This document shows, in pieces, positions 53,347 to 63,700 of a stretch of 64,000 nucleotides of DNA. Every line of letters starts with the position of its first letter. Positions within the stretch are counted from its first letter, which is position 1. Made by a program: the position numbers and the translations under genes. Source of the stretch: Desertimonas flava (GTDB taxonomy: Bacteria > Actinomycetota > Acidimicrobiia > Acidimicrobiales > Ilumatobacteraceae). The stretch covers positions 43,781-107,780 of the forward strand of contig NZ_QKYK01000020.1 of NCBI RefSeq assembly GCF_003426815.1. The letters run 5' to 3'. A model generated the notes under the pieces. The model searched no databases, had not been told where the DNA came from, and worked only from the letters and a program-made list of their open reading frames with translations.

Positions 53347-54164
53347 GGCAACTGATCCTTGACTAGTGCCGGCCTCTCGGCCAGCTGATGGTTGATCGAG
53401 CGCCGGACCGTGTGGTCAAGCGCTATCCACGCTGCTGGGTCGCCCTGCGGCTCATTGCTGAGTCGGCTGGCCTCCATGCAAATGCTCCGCCGGCCGAGGC
53501 CGTACGGAGCATGGTGATGAGTTGTCGCCGGATGGTCCCCAGACGGACGGACCGCTGGGCTCACCCGGACATCGATTTGCGAATCTGCCGGAGAGGACGT
53601 GATGGCCTCTCAGGCACGGCTCTGGAACGCTATCGGGCCTGGTGGGTCGATCCAACCGGCCCGCGCCGATGCCGCCGGGCGGGAACCGGACGCCGAGCCG
53701 GGGCGAGTCCGAAACGGCGTTCTGGTCGGCTGTCAAGACGGCGTCGCTACAGTTCGGCCAGCGCGGGAGGCCGACGATGTGGGCCCGACGGGTGCGGCAG
53801 CCGACGCTCCAGTGGTCGCCGCCCACGTCGTCGAATCGGGGTGGTGGCCGGTCGTTGCCGCCGGGTCGGAGCTGCTGGGCGCGGCGGCAACGACCCGGCG
53901 ACAAGGGCCGGTCGCTTCGACGCGTCAGCCCAGCTCAGCGGCTCGTCCGGCCCTCCGAGCGCGGACGGCGTCGGCGCGTCCCGATCGCGACCTCGGCGCG
54001 CGCCGGCGAGGCATCAGGGTCGTCACGGTCGTCAGGGTCGGGGTCGGCCGAAACATCAGGGTCGGACCCTGACGACTCGGGGGGCGCACCTCTTCATCAT
54101 CGGTGGTGTCCACACGACAGCACAGCAACCGGATGCGAGTGCATCCGACACCACCGGAGGAATC
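53347..54164. other. 818-bp gap upstream of rplC and the LPXTG gene; no supported gene
   Basis: Divergent region that must hold the promoter of the ~12-kb ribosomal transcript (minus) and of the LPXTG gene (plus). Open frames exist on both strands but have basic, low-similarity translations and no family motif. A TTGACC occurs on the minus strand at 53414-53419 without a convincing -10. A 12-bp perfect inverted repeat (54028-54039, 54065-54076: GTCGTCAGGGTC/GACCCTGACGAC) lies about 90 bp before the LPXTG start. rpsJ and tRNA genes were looked for and not seen. Confidence 0.6.
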
Positions 54165-54677
54165 ATGAACACCAACACCCCCGCCGCGCAGCGGCACCGC
54201 CTGTCCCGCTTCCGTCTCGCCGCCGCCGCCGGCGCCGTGGCCGGCGTGGTCGCCCTCGGCCTCGGCGCCACGAGCGCATCAGCCGGGAGCCCCCCGACCA
54301 TCCCGCCGGTCATCGTCAACCCGACGGACCCGCAGCCGCCGGTCCCGACGATCCCGCCGGTCATCGTCAACCCGACGAATCCCACCAATCCCCCGATCCC
54401 GACGATCCCGCCGGTCATCGTCAACCCGACGTTCCCCGAGCCCACCGATCCGGAGCCCACCGATCCCGTCCCCGGCGATCCCGGCGATCCCGGCGACCCG
54501 GCCGATCCGGGCGTCGAGGGTGACGGCGGCACGCCCGCCGGGCAGCCGCAGGCCGCACCGAGCGGTCAGCTGCCCGAGACGGGTGCGACGTCGGGCGTGC
54601 TCGTCCTCGCCGGCGTGGCCCTCACCGCCGGAGGTGCGGCGATCGTCACGATGACCCGCCGTCGTCAGACGGCCTGA
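54165..54677 (+). CDS. Pro-rich LPXTG cell-wall-anchored protein
   Basis: 170 residues from ATG 54165 with GGAGG 4-9 nt upstream. Signal peptide about 1-36 (ATSASA end), then three copies of TIPPVIVNPT with Pro/Thr/Asp spacers (54294-54430), a (GD)P-rich stretch, and a complete sorting signal: LPETG, a hydrophobic helix (VLVLAGVALTAGGAAIV) and a basic tail RRRQTA. Sortase would link it to peptidoglycan; no sortase gene is in the window. Probably a stalk or spacer protein; no ligand-binding domain is seen. Confidence 0.85.
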   Translation: MNTNTPAAQRHRLSRFRLAAAAGAVAGVVALGLGATSASAGSPPTIPPVIVNPTDPQPPVPTIPPVIVNPTNPTNPPIPTIPPVIVNPTFPEPTDPEPTDPVPGDPGDPGDPADPGVEGDGGTPAGQPQAAPSGQLPETGATSGVLVLAGVALTAGGAAIVTMTRRRQTA

Positions 54678-54686
54678 TCACCCGTC

Positions 54687-54895
54687 CGGTCCGGCCGGCC
54701 CAACCCCCGGCCGGACCGCCATCGTCCGCTCCACTCATGGGACCGCGAGAGCGGGGAGCGGGCATCGACCTTCGACCGGCACCCTCCGGTTGCCGGTCGA
54801 ACCCCCAGAGCCGGCGCCTTCGGGCGCCGGCTCGGGCGCGTTGTCGACGCAAAGTGTGAGCCACGAGCGCGTGTATCCGCTTCGTGGGCTCACAC
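54687..54895. terminator. Four hairpins in series between the LPXTG and M23 genes
   Basis: Perfect 12-bp stem (54687-54698 with 54707-54718); perfect 10-bp stem (54772-54781 with 54791-54800); perfect 10-bp stem closed by a TTCG tetraloop (54809-54832); and a 13-bp bulged stem (54854-54866 with 54882-54895). The genes converge here, so several are probably terminators for one or other strand. Confidence 0.6.
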
Positions 54896-54915
54896 GTCAG
54901 GGTTCGGCGGGCGGG

Positions 54916-56871
54916 TCAGCCGGTCCAGCCGGCGGCGTCGGTGCCGTGGGGGACGGTGGGTCCGTCGAGGCATCCGAGTCCCCGCGAGGGGCTGATCAGC
55001 GCGGCGTCGCCAGTGGCGGTGACGCGGCCCTGACTGTCGATGCTCCAGGAACCGTTGCCCCACAGGGGACGCACGGTCGTCGAGGCCACGTTCTCCGACG
55101 GCGCGCCGATGTGCACCGGATTGGACCACGGTCCGATGCCGATGGTGCAGGCCTGGCGGCGTTCGGCGGCCTGCAGCGACCAGTACGGGTCGTGCGGGGC
55201 GCCGGCGGGGTCGCGGATCTCGAAGTGGACGTGGGGCACGGAGTGTTCCGAGTTGCCCGAGTCGCCCATGTAGCCGATGATCTGTCCGGCCCGGACCCGA
55301 TCACCCAGCCGCAGGCCGGGTGGGGTCTGCCAGACGAGGTCGCCGACGCCGTCGTCGCTGCCGGGGTTGTCGTTGTTGATGTGGAAGTAGTTGTAGCGCC
55401 AGCCGTCATCACCGGTCACCGTCACGCCGGCCCCGGCGATGTCGGAGCCGCGCGGTCCGATCGCCGTGATCGTCCCGTCGACCGCGGCGACCAACGGTTG
55501 CATGCGGACGCCGACGATGTCGACGCCTTCGTGCCGGCGGGTGCAGTCGTCGCGGCAGTCGTTCCAGCCGGGTGCGTAGTCGACCGGTCCCAACACCGGG
55601 AAGGCGATCGATCGCATGGCGCCGGACCCGTGGGCCGGCACCACCGGCGGCCGTGCCCGCTCATCGCCACGCGACCCCGCGGCCGGATCCGTGACCGTCA
55701 ACGACGGCCCTGCCGCCACCATCGGTCCGGCATCGGGCTCGGTGCCGACCGTCGCGGGCGACACCTCGACGTCATTGTCACTGTCATTGTCGGCTTCGGG
55801 GGTGAGCAGTGTGGTGTAGACGGTGGTCCAGGTGCGTTCGAACAGTTCCCGTGAGAACGTGCGGTCCAGCGCGAACTGGTCCCACCAGTCGATGCCGGTG
55901 ACCGAGTCGACGAACCACGACGACGCCACCGCCGTCACCAACCCGTCCGCACCGCTCGTGTAGCGGGCCAGATCCGCCCGGGCCCGGGCGTCTTGCACCA
56001 TCGGCGGCGCCTCCACCGCACGGCCGTAGCCGGCGTAGCCGCCCCAGCGCTCGTCGGTGTAGCCGTATGCACCCGACCGGCCGTCCGCTGCTGTGTGTCC
56101 GTAGTCGCCACCCGACACCACCAACCGGAACGCCATCAACATCACCTCCACATCGACCGGCAGATCCTCCACCGCCACGTCGACGGTCGCTGCGTCGCCC
56201 TCAGCCGGCGTCGACTGCCCCGGCTGAGCCGGTGGCGTCGGCCGCGCACCCCCGGTCGGTGGGCCGATCCCGCTCCCCGACACGACAGGCGCGATGAGCG
56301 CCGGGGTCCGGACCGGTCTCGGCCACGACGCGCCGGGGCTCCCATCACCCGCACGCCACCCACCACCCCGCCACCTCGTGTTCCACGCCGGCAACGGCCC
56401 GAACGACTCCACCGGCAACACCATCGTCGTCGTCGTGGTCGTCGTCGAGGTCGACGACGTCGACGTCGTCGACGTGCTCGAGGGCGGGGCGACCGTCGTC
56501 GGGAGCGGGGCCGTCGACGTCGTCGCCGCCCCCGGAACGGTCGAGGTCGTCACCGGCCCCACCGTCGTGGTCGTCGTGGTCGGCTCCACCGTCGTCGTCG
56601 TGGTCGTGGTCTCGACCGTGGTCGTCGACGTGGTGGTCGACGGCGGCGTGTCGAGCGGCTGCGTGTCGGGCGGCTGCGTGTGGGGCGGCTCGCTGCTGCC
56701 GGGCGGTTCCGGTGGGGTGGCACCGGCGCTGGTGTGAGCCTGGGCGTCGCGGACCGACGCCCAGGCCGGGGCTGCCGGGTTGGCAAGCAGCCCCACCACG
56801 ACGACGGCGACCGCGGTCCGCGCGAGCCGTCGGGTGGCGAACAGGTGGGGCGTGCGCCCGGAACGGCTCAT
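54916..56871 (-). CDS. Secreted M23 peptidase with a degenerate transglycosylase-like domain
   Basis: 651 residues. Signal peptide about 1-39 (AWA/S), a Pro/Thr-rich stalk (about 48-150), then at about 240-330 a domain whose pattern (SGGDYGHTAADGRSGAYGYTDERWGGYAGYG, APPMVQDARA) matches lytic-transglycosylase-like domains, except that the catalytic Glu of ESGG is V252 (codon GTG, 56116-56118). The M23 endopeptidase domain follows, with H447 and D451 in RRHEGVDIVG and HVHFEI as the zinc/catalytic motifs; it probably cuts peptidoglycan cross-links. Overlaps the L,D-transpeptidase gene (ATGA). Confidence 0.88.
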   Translation of the reverse strand: MSRSGRTPHLFATRRLARTAVAVVVVGLLANPAAPAWASVRDAQAHTSAGATPPEPPGSSEPPHTQPPDTQPLDTPPSTTTSTTTVETTTTTTTVEPTTTTTTVGPVTTSTVPGAATTSTAPLPTTVAPPSSTSTTSTSSTSTTTTTTTMVLPVESFGPLPAWNTRWRGGGWRAGDGSPGASWPRPVRTPALIAPVVSGSGIGPPTGGARPTPPAQPGQSTPAEGDAATVDVAVEDLPVDVEVMLMAFRLVVSGGDYGHTAADGRSGAYGYTDERWGGYAGYGRAVEAPPMVQDARARADLARYTSGADGLVTAVASSWFVDSVTGIDWWDQFALDRTFSRELFERTWTTVYTTLLTPEADNDSDNDVEVSPATVGTEPDAGPMVAAGPSLTVTDPAAGSRGDERARPPVVPAHGSGAMRSIAFPVLGPVDYAPGWNDCRDDCTRRHEGVDIVGVRMQPLVAAVDGTITAIGPRGSDIAGAGVTVTGDDGWRYNYFHINNDNPGSDDGVGDLVWQTPPGLRLGDRVRAGQIIGYMGDSGNSEHSVPHVHFEIRDPAGAPHDPYWSLQAAERRQACTIGIGPWSNPVHIGAPSENVASTTVRPLWGNGSWSIDSQGRVTATGDAALISPSRGLGCLDGPTVPHGTDAAGWTG

Positions 56872-57707
56872 GACGGCACGGTCGATGCGATGGCCGACAC
56901 AGGCGGTTCGGCGTCGCTGTCGATGACGTCGATGGGGGTGCCTGCCGGCAGGTCCTCGAGCACCGCGAGGTCGTCGAGCAGTAGGCGGACACAGCCGTGC
57001 GACATGTAGCCACCACCGGCAGCGAGCTGCTCCTCGGCTCCCAACGGACCATGGATCGCGGCGATCGCGTCACCCGACGACTCGAAGTCCGAGATCGTCT
57101 CCGAATGCGCCGACGTGACCAGCACGAACGGCCCCCATCCCTCGTCGGCCGTCGGCGGTTCCTGCTTGAACGCCACGAAGAAGCTCCCCACCGTCGTGGG
57201 GGCCTCGTCGGTCCCCAACCCGGCCGGGGCGTCGAGCACCTCGACCCCGTCACGGAACACCTGCAGCCGGGTCGTGGCCACATCGATCACCACCCGATAC
57301 GGCGTCGATGCCAACGCCACATCCTCACGCCGCACCCATGCCGTCGACCCGTTGGGTCGCTGCGGCAGCCGGACCTGCAACCAGCCCGGCCGCTGGTCGA
57401 TCACCGGCAACACCGACGGCCGGTCGTGCCACCTCGCCGCCACCGTGCCCACCTTCGCCCCACCAGGGCGATCGAACTGCTCGATGTCGTCGGCGAAGCT
57501 GACCACCAACGTCGACGCCGCCGGCACCACCACCTCCCCCGCCGGACCGGCCTCCGGCTCCGTTGGCGGCACCGGAAGCGCCACGTCGGTCGTGGCCGGC
57601 GGTGCTGCTGTGTCGTCGCCATCGGACGTGGCGGTGATCACGATCCCGGCCGTTGCCGCCACCACGACGGTGGCGGCAACGGCAGCCCAGACATTGCGTC
57701 GACTCAT
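56868..57707 (-). CDS. L,D-transpeptidase (YkuD fold)
   Basis: Cross-links peptidoglycan through 3-3 bonds or attaches proteins to it. 279 residues; one N-terminal membrane segment or signal (about 7-27) and a linker, an SH3-like stretch (about 60-130), then a YkuD domain from TRLQVFRDG to the catalytic SHGCVRL with Cys near residue 242, preceded by AIHGPL. Complete active site. The ribosome site AGGGAG lies just before ATG 57707, 35 bp after the giant surface-protein gene. Coupled to the M23 gene. Confidence 0.93.
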   Translation of the reverse strand: MSRRNVWAAVAATVVVAATAGIVITATSDGDDTAAPPATTDVALPVPPTEPEAGPAGEVVVPAASTLVVSFADDIEQFDRPGGAKVGTVAARWHDRPSVLPVIDQRPGWLQVRLPQRPNGSTAWVRREDVALASTPYRVVIDVATTRLQVFRDGVEVLDAPAGLGTDEAPTTVGSFFVAFKQEPPTADEGWGPFVLVTSAHSETISDFESSGDAIAAIHGPLGAEEQLAAGGGYMSHGCVRLLLDDLAVLEDLPAGTPIDVIDSDAEPPVSAIASTVPS

Positions 57708-57741
57708 GTCGCTGCTCCCTGTGCGATTCGGCGGGCCGGGC

Positions 57742-60700
57742 TCAGCCGGTCACCGGGATCGGCGACGGCGTCGGCGGGGCCGGCGGGGCCGGCGGCGGGG
57801 GGAGCTCGGCACACGCCTCGGCCCCGACCGTCTCGTCGTTCACCGACGCCGTGATCGTGTTGAGGAACCCGGTCCCGCTGTCACCGGCCGCCAACGAACA
57901 GTCCGCGTTCGCTTGGGTGTAGAGATCGTTGTCGGCCGTCACCTCGACCACCACCGTGTAGACGTGCTCCTCGCCGTCGCCGATCTCCGCACCGGCGGCG
58001 AGCACGGTGTCGGCTACGCCGTCGAACCCGGCGTTCAGCGCCACCCCGGCCGGGCCGGTCGTGGCGATCGAGTCGACCGTCACCGATCCACCGAACCGCA
58101 GCTGGTCGTCGAGGTCGTAGACCACGGCCATCCCGGCGTTGCGCACGGTGATCCGGTAGGTGAGCGTGTAGCCGCCGTCGCCGTCGGGCACGGCGCTGAC
58201 GAGTTCCTTCACCGGGTCGAAGTAGGACCCCGCGGTGCACGCCTCATCGTCGGCGATCACCTCGTTGTCGTCGATCGACGCCATGTTCAAGAACCCGCTG
58301 CCCACCTCGCCGTCAGCGAGGTCGCAGTCCACCGCCTCGGCCGGCAGGTCGATCGGCACGTTGGCCACCACCGATACCACATAGGTATGGGTCTCCGGGC
58401 CGCCGACCGTGCCGGCGGCGATCGGCGCATCGGTCACGATCACCGTGTCGTCGAGTCCGTTCCATGCCGCATCGACGGCGATGTCACCGGGCAGCTCGTT
58501 GGCGACGGTCGCCTCGACGATCGTCATGCCCTCGCCGAACTGCAGGGCGTCGGCCAGGTCGTACACGCCTGCCCCGGCACCCGGGTTCGACACGGTGATC
58601 GTGTACTCGATCTCGTAGTTCCCGTCACCCACCGGCGTCGGTTCAGAGGTGATCTCCTTGGTGTGCGTGGGCGCCGCCGGCGGAGGCGAGCACGCCTCTT
58701 CGCCGGCATCGACCTCGTTGAGATCCAGCGTCGACACGTTGAGCAGGCCGGTGCCGGTCTCCTCCTCACCGAGGGTGCAGTCCGAGTTCTCGAACGTCAC
58801 CGCTTGCGAGTCGACCGTGAACTGCACCGTCACCGTGTACGTGTGCACCTCCGGGCCGTCGGCGGTCCCGGCGGCGATCGGCGCATCGCTCACGATCACG
58901 GCGTCGGTGACGCCGTCCCATGCGGGGTTGGTCACCACGGTGCCCGGGGTGTCGTTGACCACCGTCGCTCCGGCGATGCTCACCGCGTCGCCATACTGGA
59001 GGAGGTCGTCGAGCCCGTAGCTGCCGGATCCGGCCGACGCGTTGGACACCGTGATCGTGTAGCCGACCTCGTAGAGGCCGCCGCCGAGCTCGACCGGCTC
59101 GACGCTCAACTCCTTGGTGTGGGTCGGCGCGGCCGGCACTGGATCACACGCCTCTTCACCGGCGTCCACCTCGTTGACGCCGATCGTCGAGCCGTTGAGC
59201 AGACCGGTCCCGGTCTCCTCCTCGCCCAGGGTGCAGTCCGTGTTCTCGAACGTCACCGCTTCGGCGTCGACCGTGAACTGCACGGTCACCGTGTACGTGT
59301 GCACCTCCGGGCCGTCGGCCGTGCCGGCGGCGATCGGCTCACCGCTCACGATCACCGAGTCGATGACTCCGTCCCACACCGGGTTCGTCACGATCGTGCC
59401 GGGGGTGGCGTTGGCCACCGTGGCCGCGGTGATCGTGGTCGCCTCGCCGAACTGCAGGGCGTCAGCGAGGTCGTAGGCCCCGGCCCCGGCGCCGTGGTTC
59501 GACACCGTCAGCGTGTAGCCCACCTCGTACACCCCACCGCCCAGGGCGGTCGGGGGCGTCGTGACCTCCTTGACGTGGACGGGTGTGCCCGGTGGCGGAG
59601 AGCACGCCTCTTCCCCTGCATCCACCTCGTTCACCCTGACCGTGGAGTCGTTGAGCAGACCGGTCCCGGTCTCCTCCTCGCCCAGGGTGCAGTCCGTGTT
59701 CTCGAACGTCACCGCTTCGGCGTCGACCGTGAACTGCACGGTCACCGTGTACGTGTGCACCTCCGGGCCGTCGGCCGTGCCGGCGGCGATCGGCTCGCCG
59801 GTCACGATCACGGAGTCGGTGACTCCGTCCCAGACGGGATTGGTCACGATCGATCCGGGCGCCGCATTCTCCACGATCGCCTCGACGATGGTCATCGGCT
59901 CGCCGTACTGGAGGGCATCCGCCAGGTCGTAGGCGCCGGACCCGGCCGACGGGTTCGACACCGTGATCGTGTAGCCCACCTCGTACACGCCGCCGCCCAA
60001 CGGCGCCGGCTCCGAGGAGACCTCCTTCACCTGGGTGGGCGCCGCCGGCAACGGTTCGCAGGCGTCCTCCCCGTCGTCGACCTCGTTGACACCGATCGTC
60101 GACGAGTTGAACAGTCCCGAGCCACTCTCGCCGTCGGCGATCGTGCAGTCGGAGTTCTCGAACGTGACGGAGGCGAGATCCACCTCGAACTGCACGGTCA
60201 CGTCGTACGTGTGCACGGCCGGACCCGAGGCCGACCCGGCACCGATCGCCTGGTCGGTCACGATCGTCGGCGACGACACCCCGTTCCATGCAGGATCGGT
60301 CACCACCGTGCCCGGCGCCGTGTTGGCCACCGTCGCGCTCGTCACCGTGACCGGGTCACCGAGCTGGAGCGTGTCGGCCAGGTCGTACACGCCGGCGCCG
60401 GCCGAGGCGTTCGACACCGTCAGGGTGTACACCACCTCGTAGACGCCGCCGCCCACCGGGGTCGGCCCCGCCGACACGGCCTTCGTGTGCACCGGAGAGC
60501 CGGGGAGCGGCTGGCAGGCCGTGGCGGGGTCGTCGACGTCGTTGACGTCGATGGCCGAGCCGTTGAGCAGGCCCGAGCCGCTCTCGCCCGTGGACCGCGT
60601 GCAGTCGGAGTTGGCGTAGGTCACCGCGTGGGCGTCGACGGTGAACAGCACCGTCACGGTGTAGGTGTGCACCGCCGGCCCGGATGCCGCGCCGGCTCCG

Positions 60701-63700
60701 ATGGCCTGATCGGTGACGATGGCCGTGGTCGTGCGGCCGTTCCATGCCGCGTTGGGGGTGATGTTCCCCGGCGCCGTGTTGGCCACCGTCGCGCTCGTCA
60801 CGGTGACCGGCGCACCGAACTGCAGGCTGTCGCTCAGGTCGTAGGTGCCTGCGCTCGGCGCCGCGTTCGACACGGTCAGCGTGTACACCATCTCGTACAC
60901 GCCACCGCCCTGGGCGGTGGGCCCGGACGTCACCGTCTTGGTGTGCACCGGCGACGCCGGGAGCGGCTGGCAGGCCGTCGCCGCGTCGTCAGCCTCGTTG
61001 ACGTCGATGCCCGAGCTGTTGAGCAGACCGGTCCCGTTCTCACCGGTGGTGAGGCTGCAATCCGAGTTGGCGAACGTCACCGCATCGGCGTCCACGGTGA
61101 ACCGGACGGTCACGGTGTACGTGTGCACCGCCGGACCTCCCGCGGTGCCCGCCGCGATCGCCTGGTCGTTCACGATGGCCGTCGTCGTCCGCCCGTTCCA
61201 CGCGGCGTTCGGCGTGACGCTCGCGGGCGTCGCGGTCACGTTCGTCCCGGTCACGGTGACCGGCGCACCGAAGCGGAGCGTGTCGGCCAGGTCGTAGGTG
61301 CCGGCCCCCGCCGACCGGTTGGACACGGTGATCGTGTAGACCACCTCGTACACGCCATCACCCTCGGCGGTCGGCCCCGACGTCACCGTCTTGGTGTGCG
61401 TCGGAGAGCCGGGGAGCGGCTGGCAGGCGGTGGCGGGGTCGTCGACGTCGTTGACGTCGACGGCCGAGCTGTTGAGCAGACCGGTCCCGGTCTCACCGGT
61501 GGTGAGGCTGCAGTCCGAGTTGGCGAACGTCACCGCATCGGCGTTCACCGTGAACCGCACCGTCACCCGGTAGGTGTGCACCGCCGGCCCCGCGGCCGAC
61601 CCGGCGCCGATCGCCTGATCGTTCACGATCGCCGTCGTCGCCCGGCCGTTCCACGCCGGGTTCGTGGTGATGCCACCCGGCGCCGTGTTCGCCACCGTCG
61701 CACTGGTCACCGTCACCGGCGAACCGAACCGCAGCGTGTCGGCCAGGTCATAGGCCCCGGCGCTCGGCGCCGCGTTCGACACCGTCAACGTGTACACCAT
61801 CTCGTACACGCCACCGCCCAGGGCAGTCGGCCCCGACGTCACCGCCTTGGTGTGCACCGGCGACGCCGGCAGCGGCTGGCACGCCGTCGCATCGTCATCG
61901 GCACCGTTCACGTCGATGCCCGAGGCGTTCATCAAGCCGGTCCCGGTCTCACCCGTGGTGAGGCTGCAGTCCGAGTTGGCGAACGTCACCGCATCGGCGT
62001 TCACCGTGAACCGCACCGTCACCCGGTAGGTGTGCACCGCCGGCCCCGCAGCCGACCCCGCGCCGATCGCCTGATCGTTCACGATCGCCGTCGTCGCCCG
62101 GCCGTTCCAGGCGGGGTTCGTGGTGATGTTCCCGGGCGCCGTGTTGGCCACCGTCGCACTGGTCACCGTCACCGGCGAACCGAACCGCAGCGTGTCGGCC
62201 AGGTCATAGGTCCCAGCACTCGGCGCCGCGTTCGACACCGTCAACGTGTACACCATCTCGTAGACGCCCCCACCGACAGCGGTGGGTCCCGACGTCACCG
62301 CCTTGGTGTGCGTCGGCGACGCCGGCAACGGCTGGCACGCCGTCGCATCGTCATCGGCACCGTTCACGTCGATGCCCGAGGCGTTCAACAGACCGGTCCC
62401 CGTCTCACCCGTGGTCAGGCTGCAGTCCGAGTTGGCGAACGTCACCGCATCGGCGTTCACGGTGAACCGCACCGTGACGACGTAGCGATGGATCGTGGGC
62501 CCGCCGGCGGCGCCCGCGGCGATCGCCTGGTCGTTCACGATCGCCGTCGTCGTGCGACCGTTCCACGCCGGGTTCGTGGTGATGCCACCCGGCGTCGAGT
62601 TGGTCACCGTAGCGCTGGTCACCGTGACCGCACCACCGAACCGCAGCGTGTCGCTGAGGTCGTAGGCGCCCGCCGTGGACCCGGCGTTCGACACCGTCAG
62701 CGTGTACACCATCTGATAGGCGCCCCCGCCCAGGGCCGTCGGCCCCGACGTCACCGCCTTGGTGTGCGTCGGCGACGCCGGCAACGGCTGGCACGCGCTG
62801 TCGTCGGCGTCGCTGCCGTTGACATCCATGCTCGAGGCGTTCAACAGACCGGTCCCGGTCTCACCCGTGGTCAGGCTGCAGTCCGAGTTGGCGAACGTCA
62901 CCGCATCGGCGTTCACGGTGAACCGCACCGTGACGACGTAGCGATGGATCGTGGGCCCGCCGGCGGCGCCGGCAGCGATCGCCTGGTCGTTCACGATCGC
63001 CGTCGTCGTGCGACCGTTCCACGCCGGGTTCGTGGTGATGCCACCCGGCGTCGAGTTGGTCACCGTCGCGCTGGCCACCGTGACCGCCGGGCCGAAGCGC
63101 AGCGTGTCGGCCAGGTCGTAGGCGCCGGTTCCCGCTGACCGGTTCGAGACCTCCAGCGTGTAGACGACTTGGTAGACGCCGCCACCGACGGCCGTCGGGG
63201 CCCCTGCCGTCTTGGTGTGCGTCGGCACCGCCGGGATCGGCCGGCAGTCAGTGTCACTCGACGTGGCCCCGTTGACCCCGACGCTCGACGAGTTCAACAG
63301 ACCGGTCCCGCTCTCACCGGTGGTCAGGCCGCAGTCCGAGTTGGCGAACGTCACGGCATCGGCGTTGACCGTGAACCGCACCGTCACCGTGTACACGTGC
63401 ACCGCGGACCCCGCCGCCGATGCCGGGGCGATCGGCTGGTTCGTCACGATCCCCGTCGTCGTCCGCCCGTTCCACGCCGGGTTCGGCGTGATCCCCGTCG
63501 GCGCAGCCACCGTCGCGCTCGTCACCGTCACCGGCGACCCGAACCGCAACGTGTCGCTCAGGTCATAGGAACCACTCACCGACGACGGGTTCGACACCCG
63601 CAGCGTGTAGACGACCTGGTAGGCACCACCGCCGACCGCCGTCGGTGCTGCGGCCGTCTTGGCGACCGTCGGCGTCCCGGGGATCGGCCGGCAGTCGGTG

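Noticed and set aside
53660..53740. Possible tRNA-like T-arm on the minus strand (CGGTTCCCG)
   Set aside because: The loop lacks the required purine-A positions, and no acceptor or anticodon stem could be paired.
53600..54072. Possible small plus-strand gene upstream of the LPXTG gene
   Set aside because: Weak start context, low-complexity translation, no recognised family; the other two frames are equally open.
57115..63138. Very long plus-strand open frame (about 2007 residues), antisense to the repeat protein
   Set aside because: Its translation is Arg/His/Gly/Val-rich with no family motif, it mirrors the repeats of the minus-strand gene, and long antisense frames are expected at this GC content.
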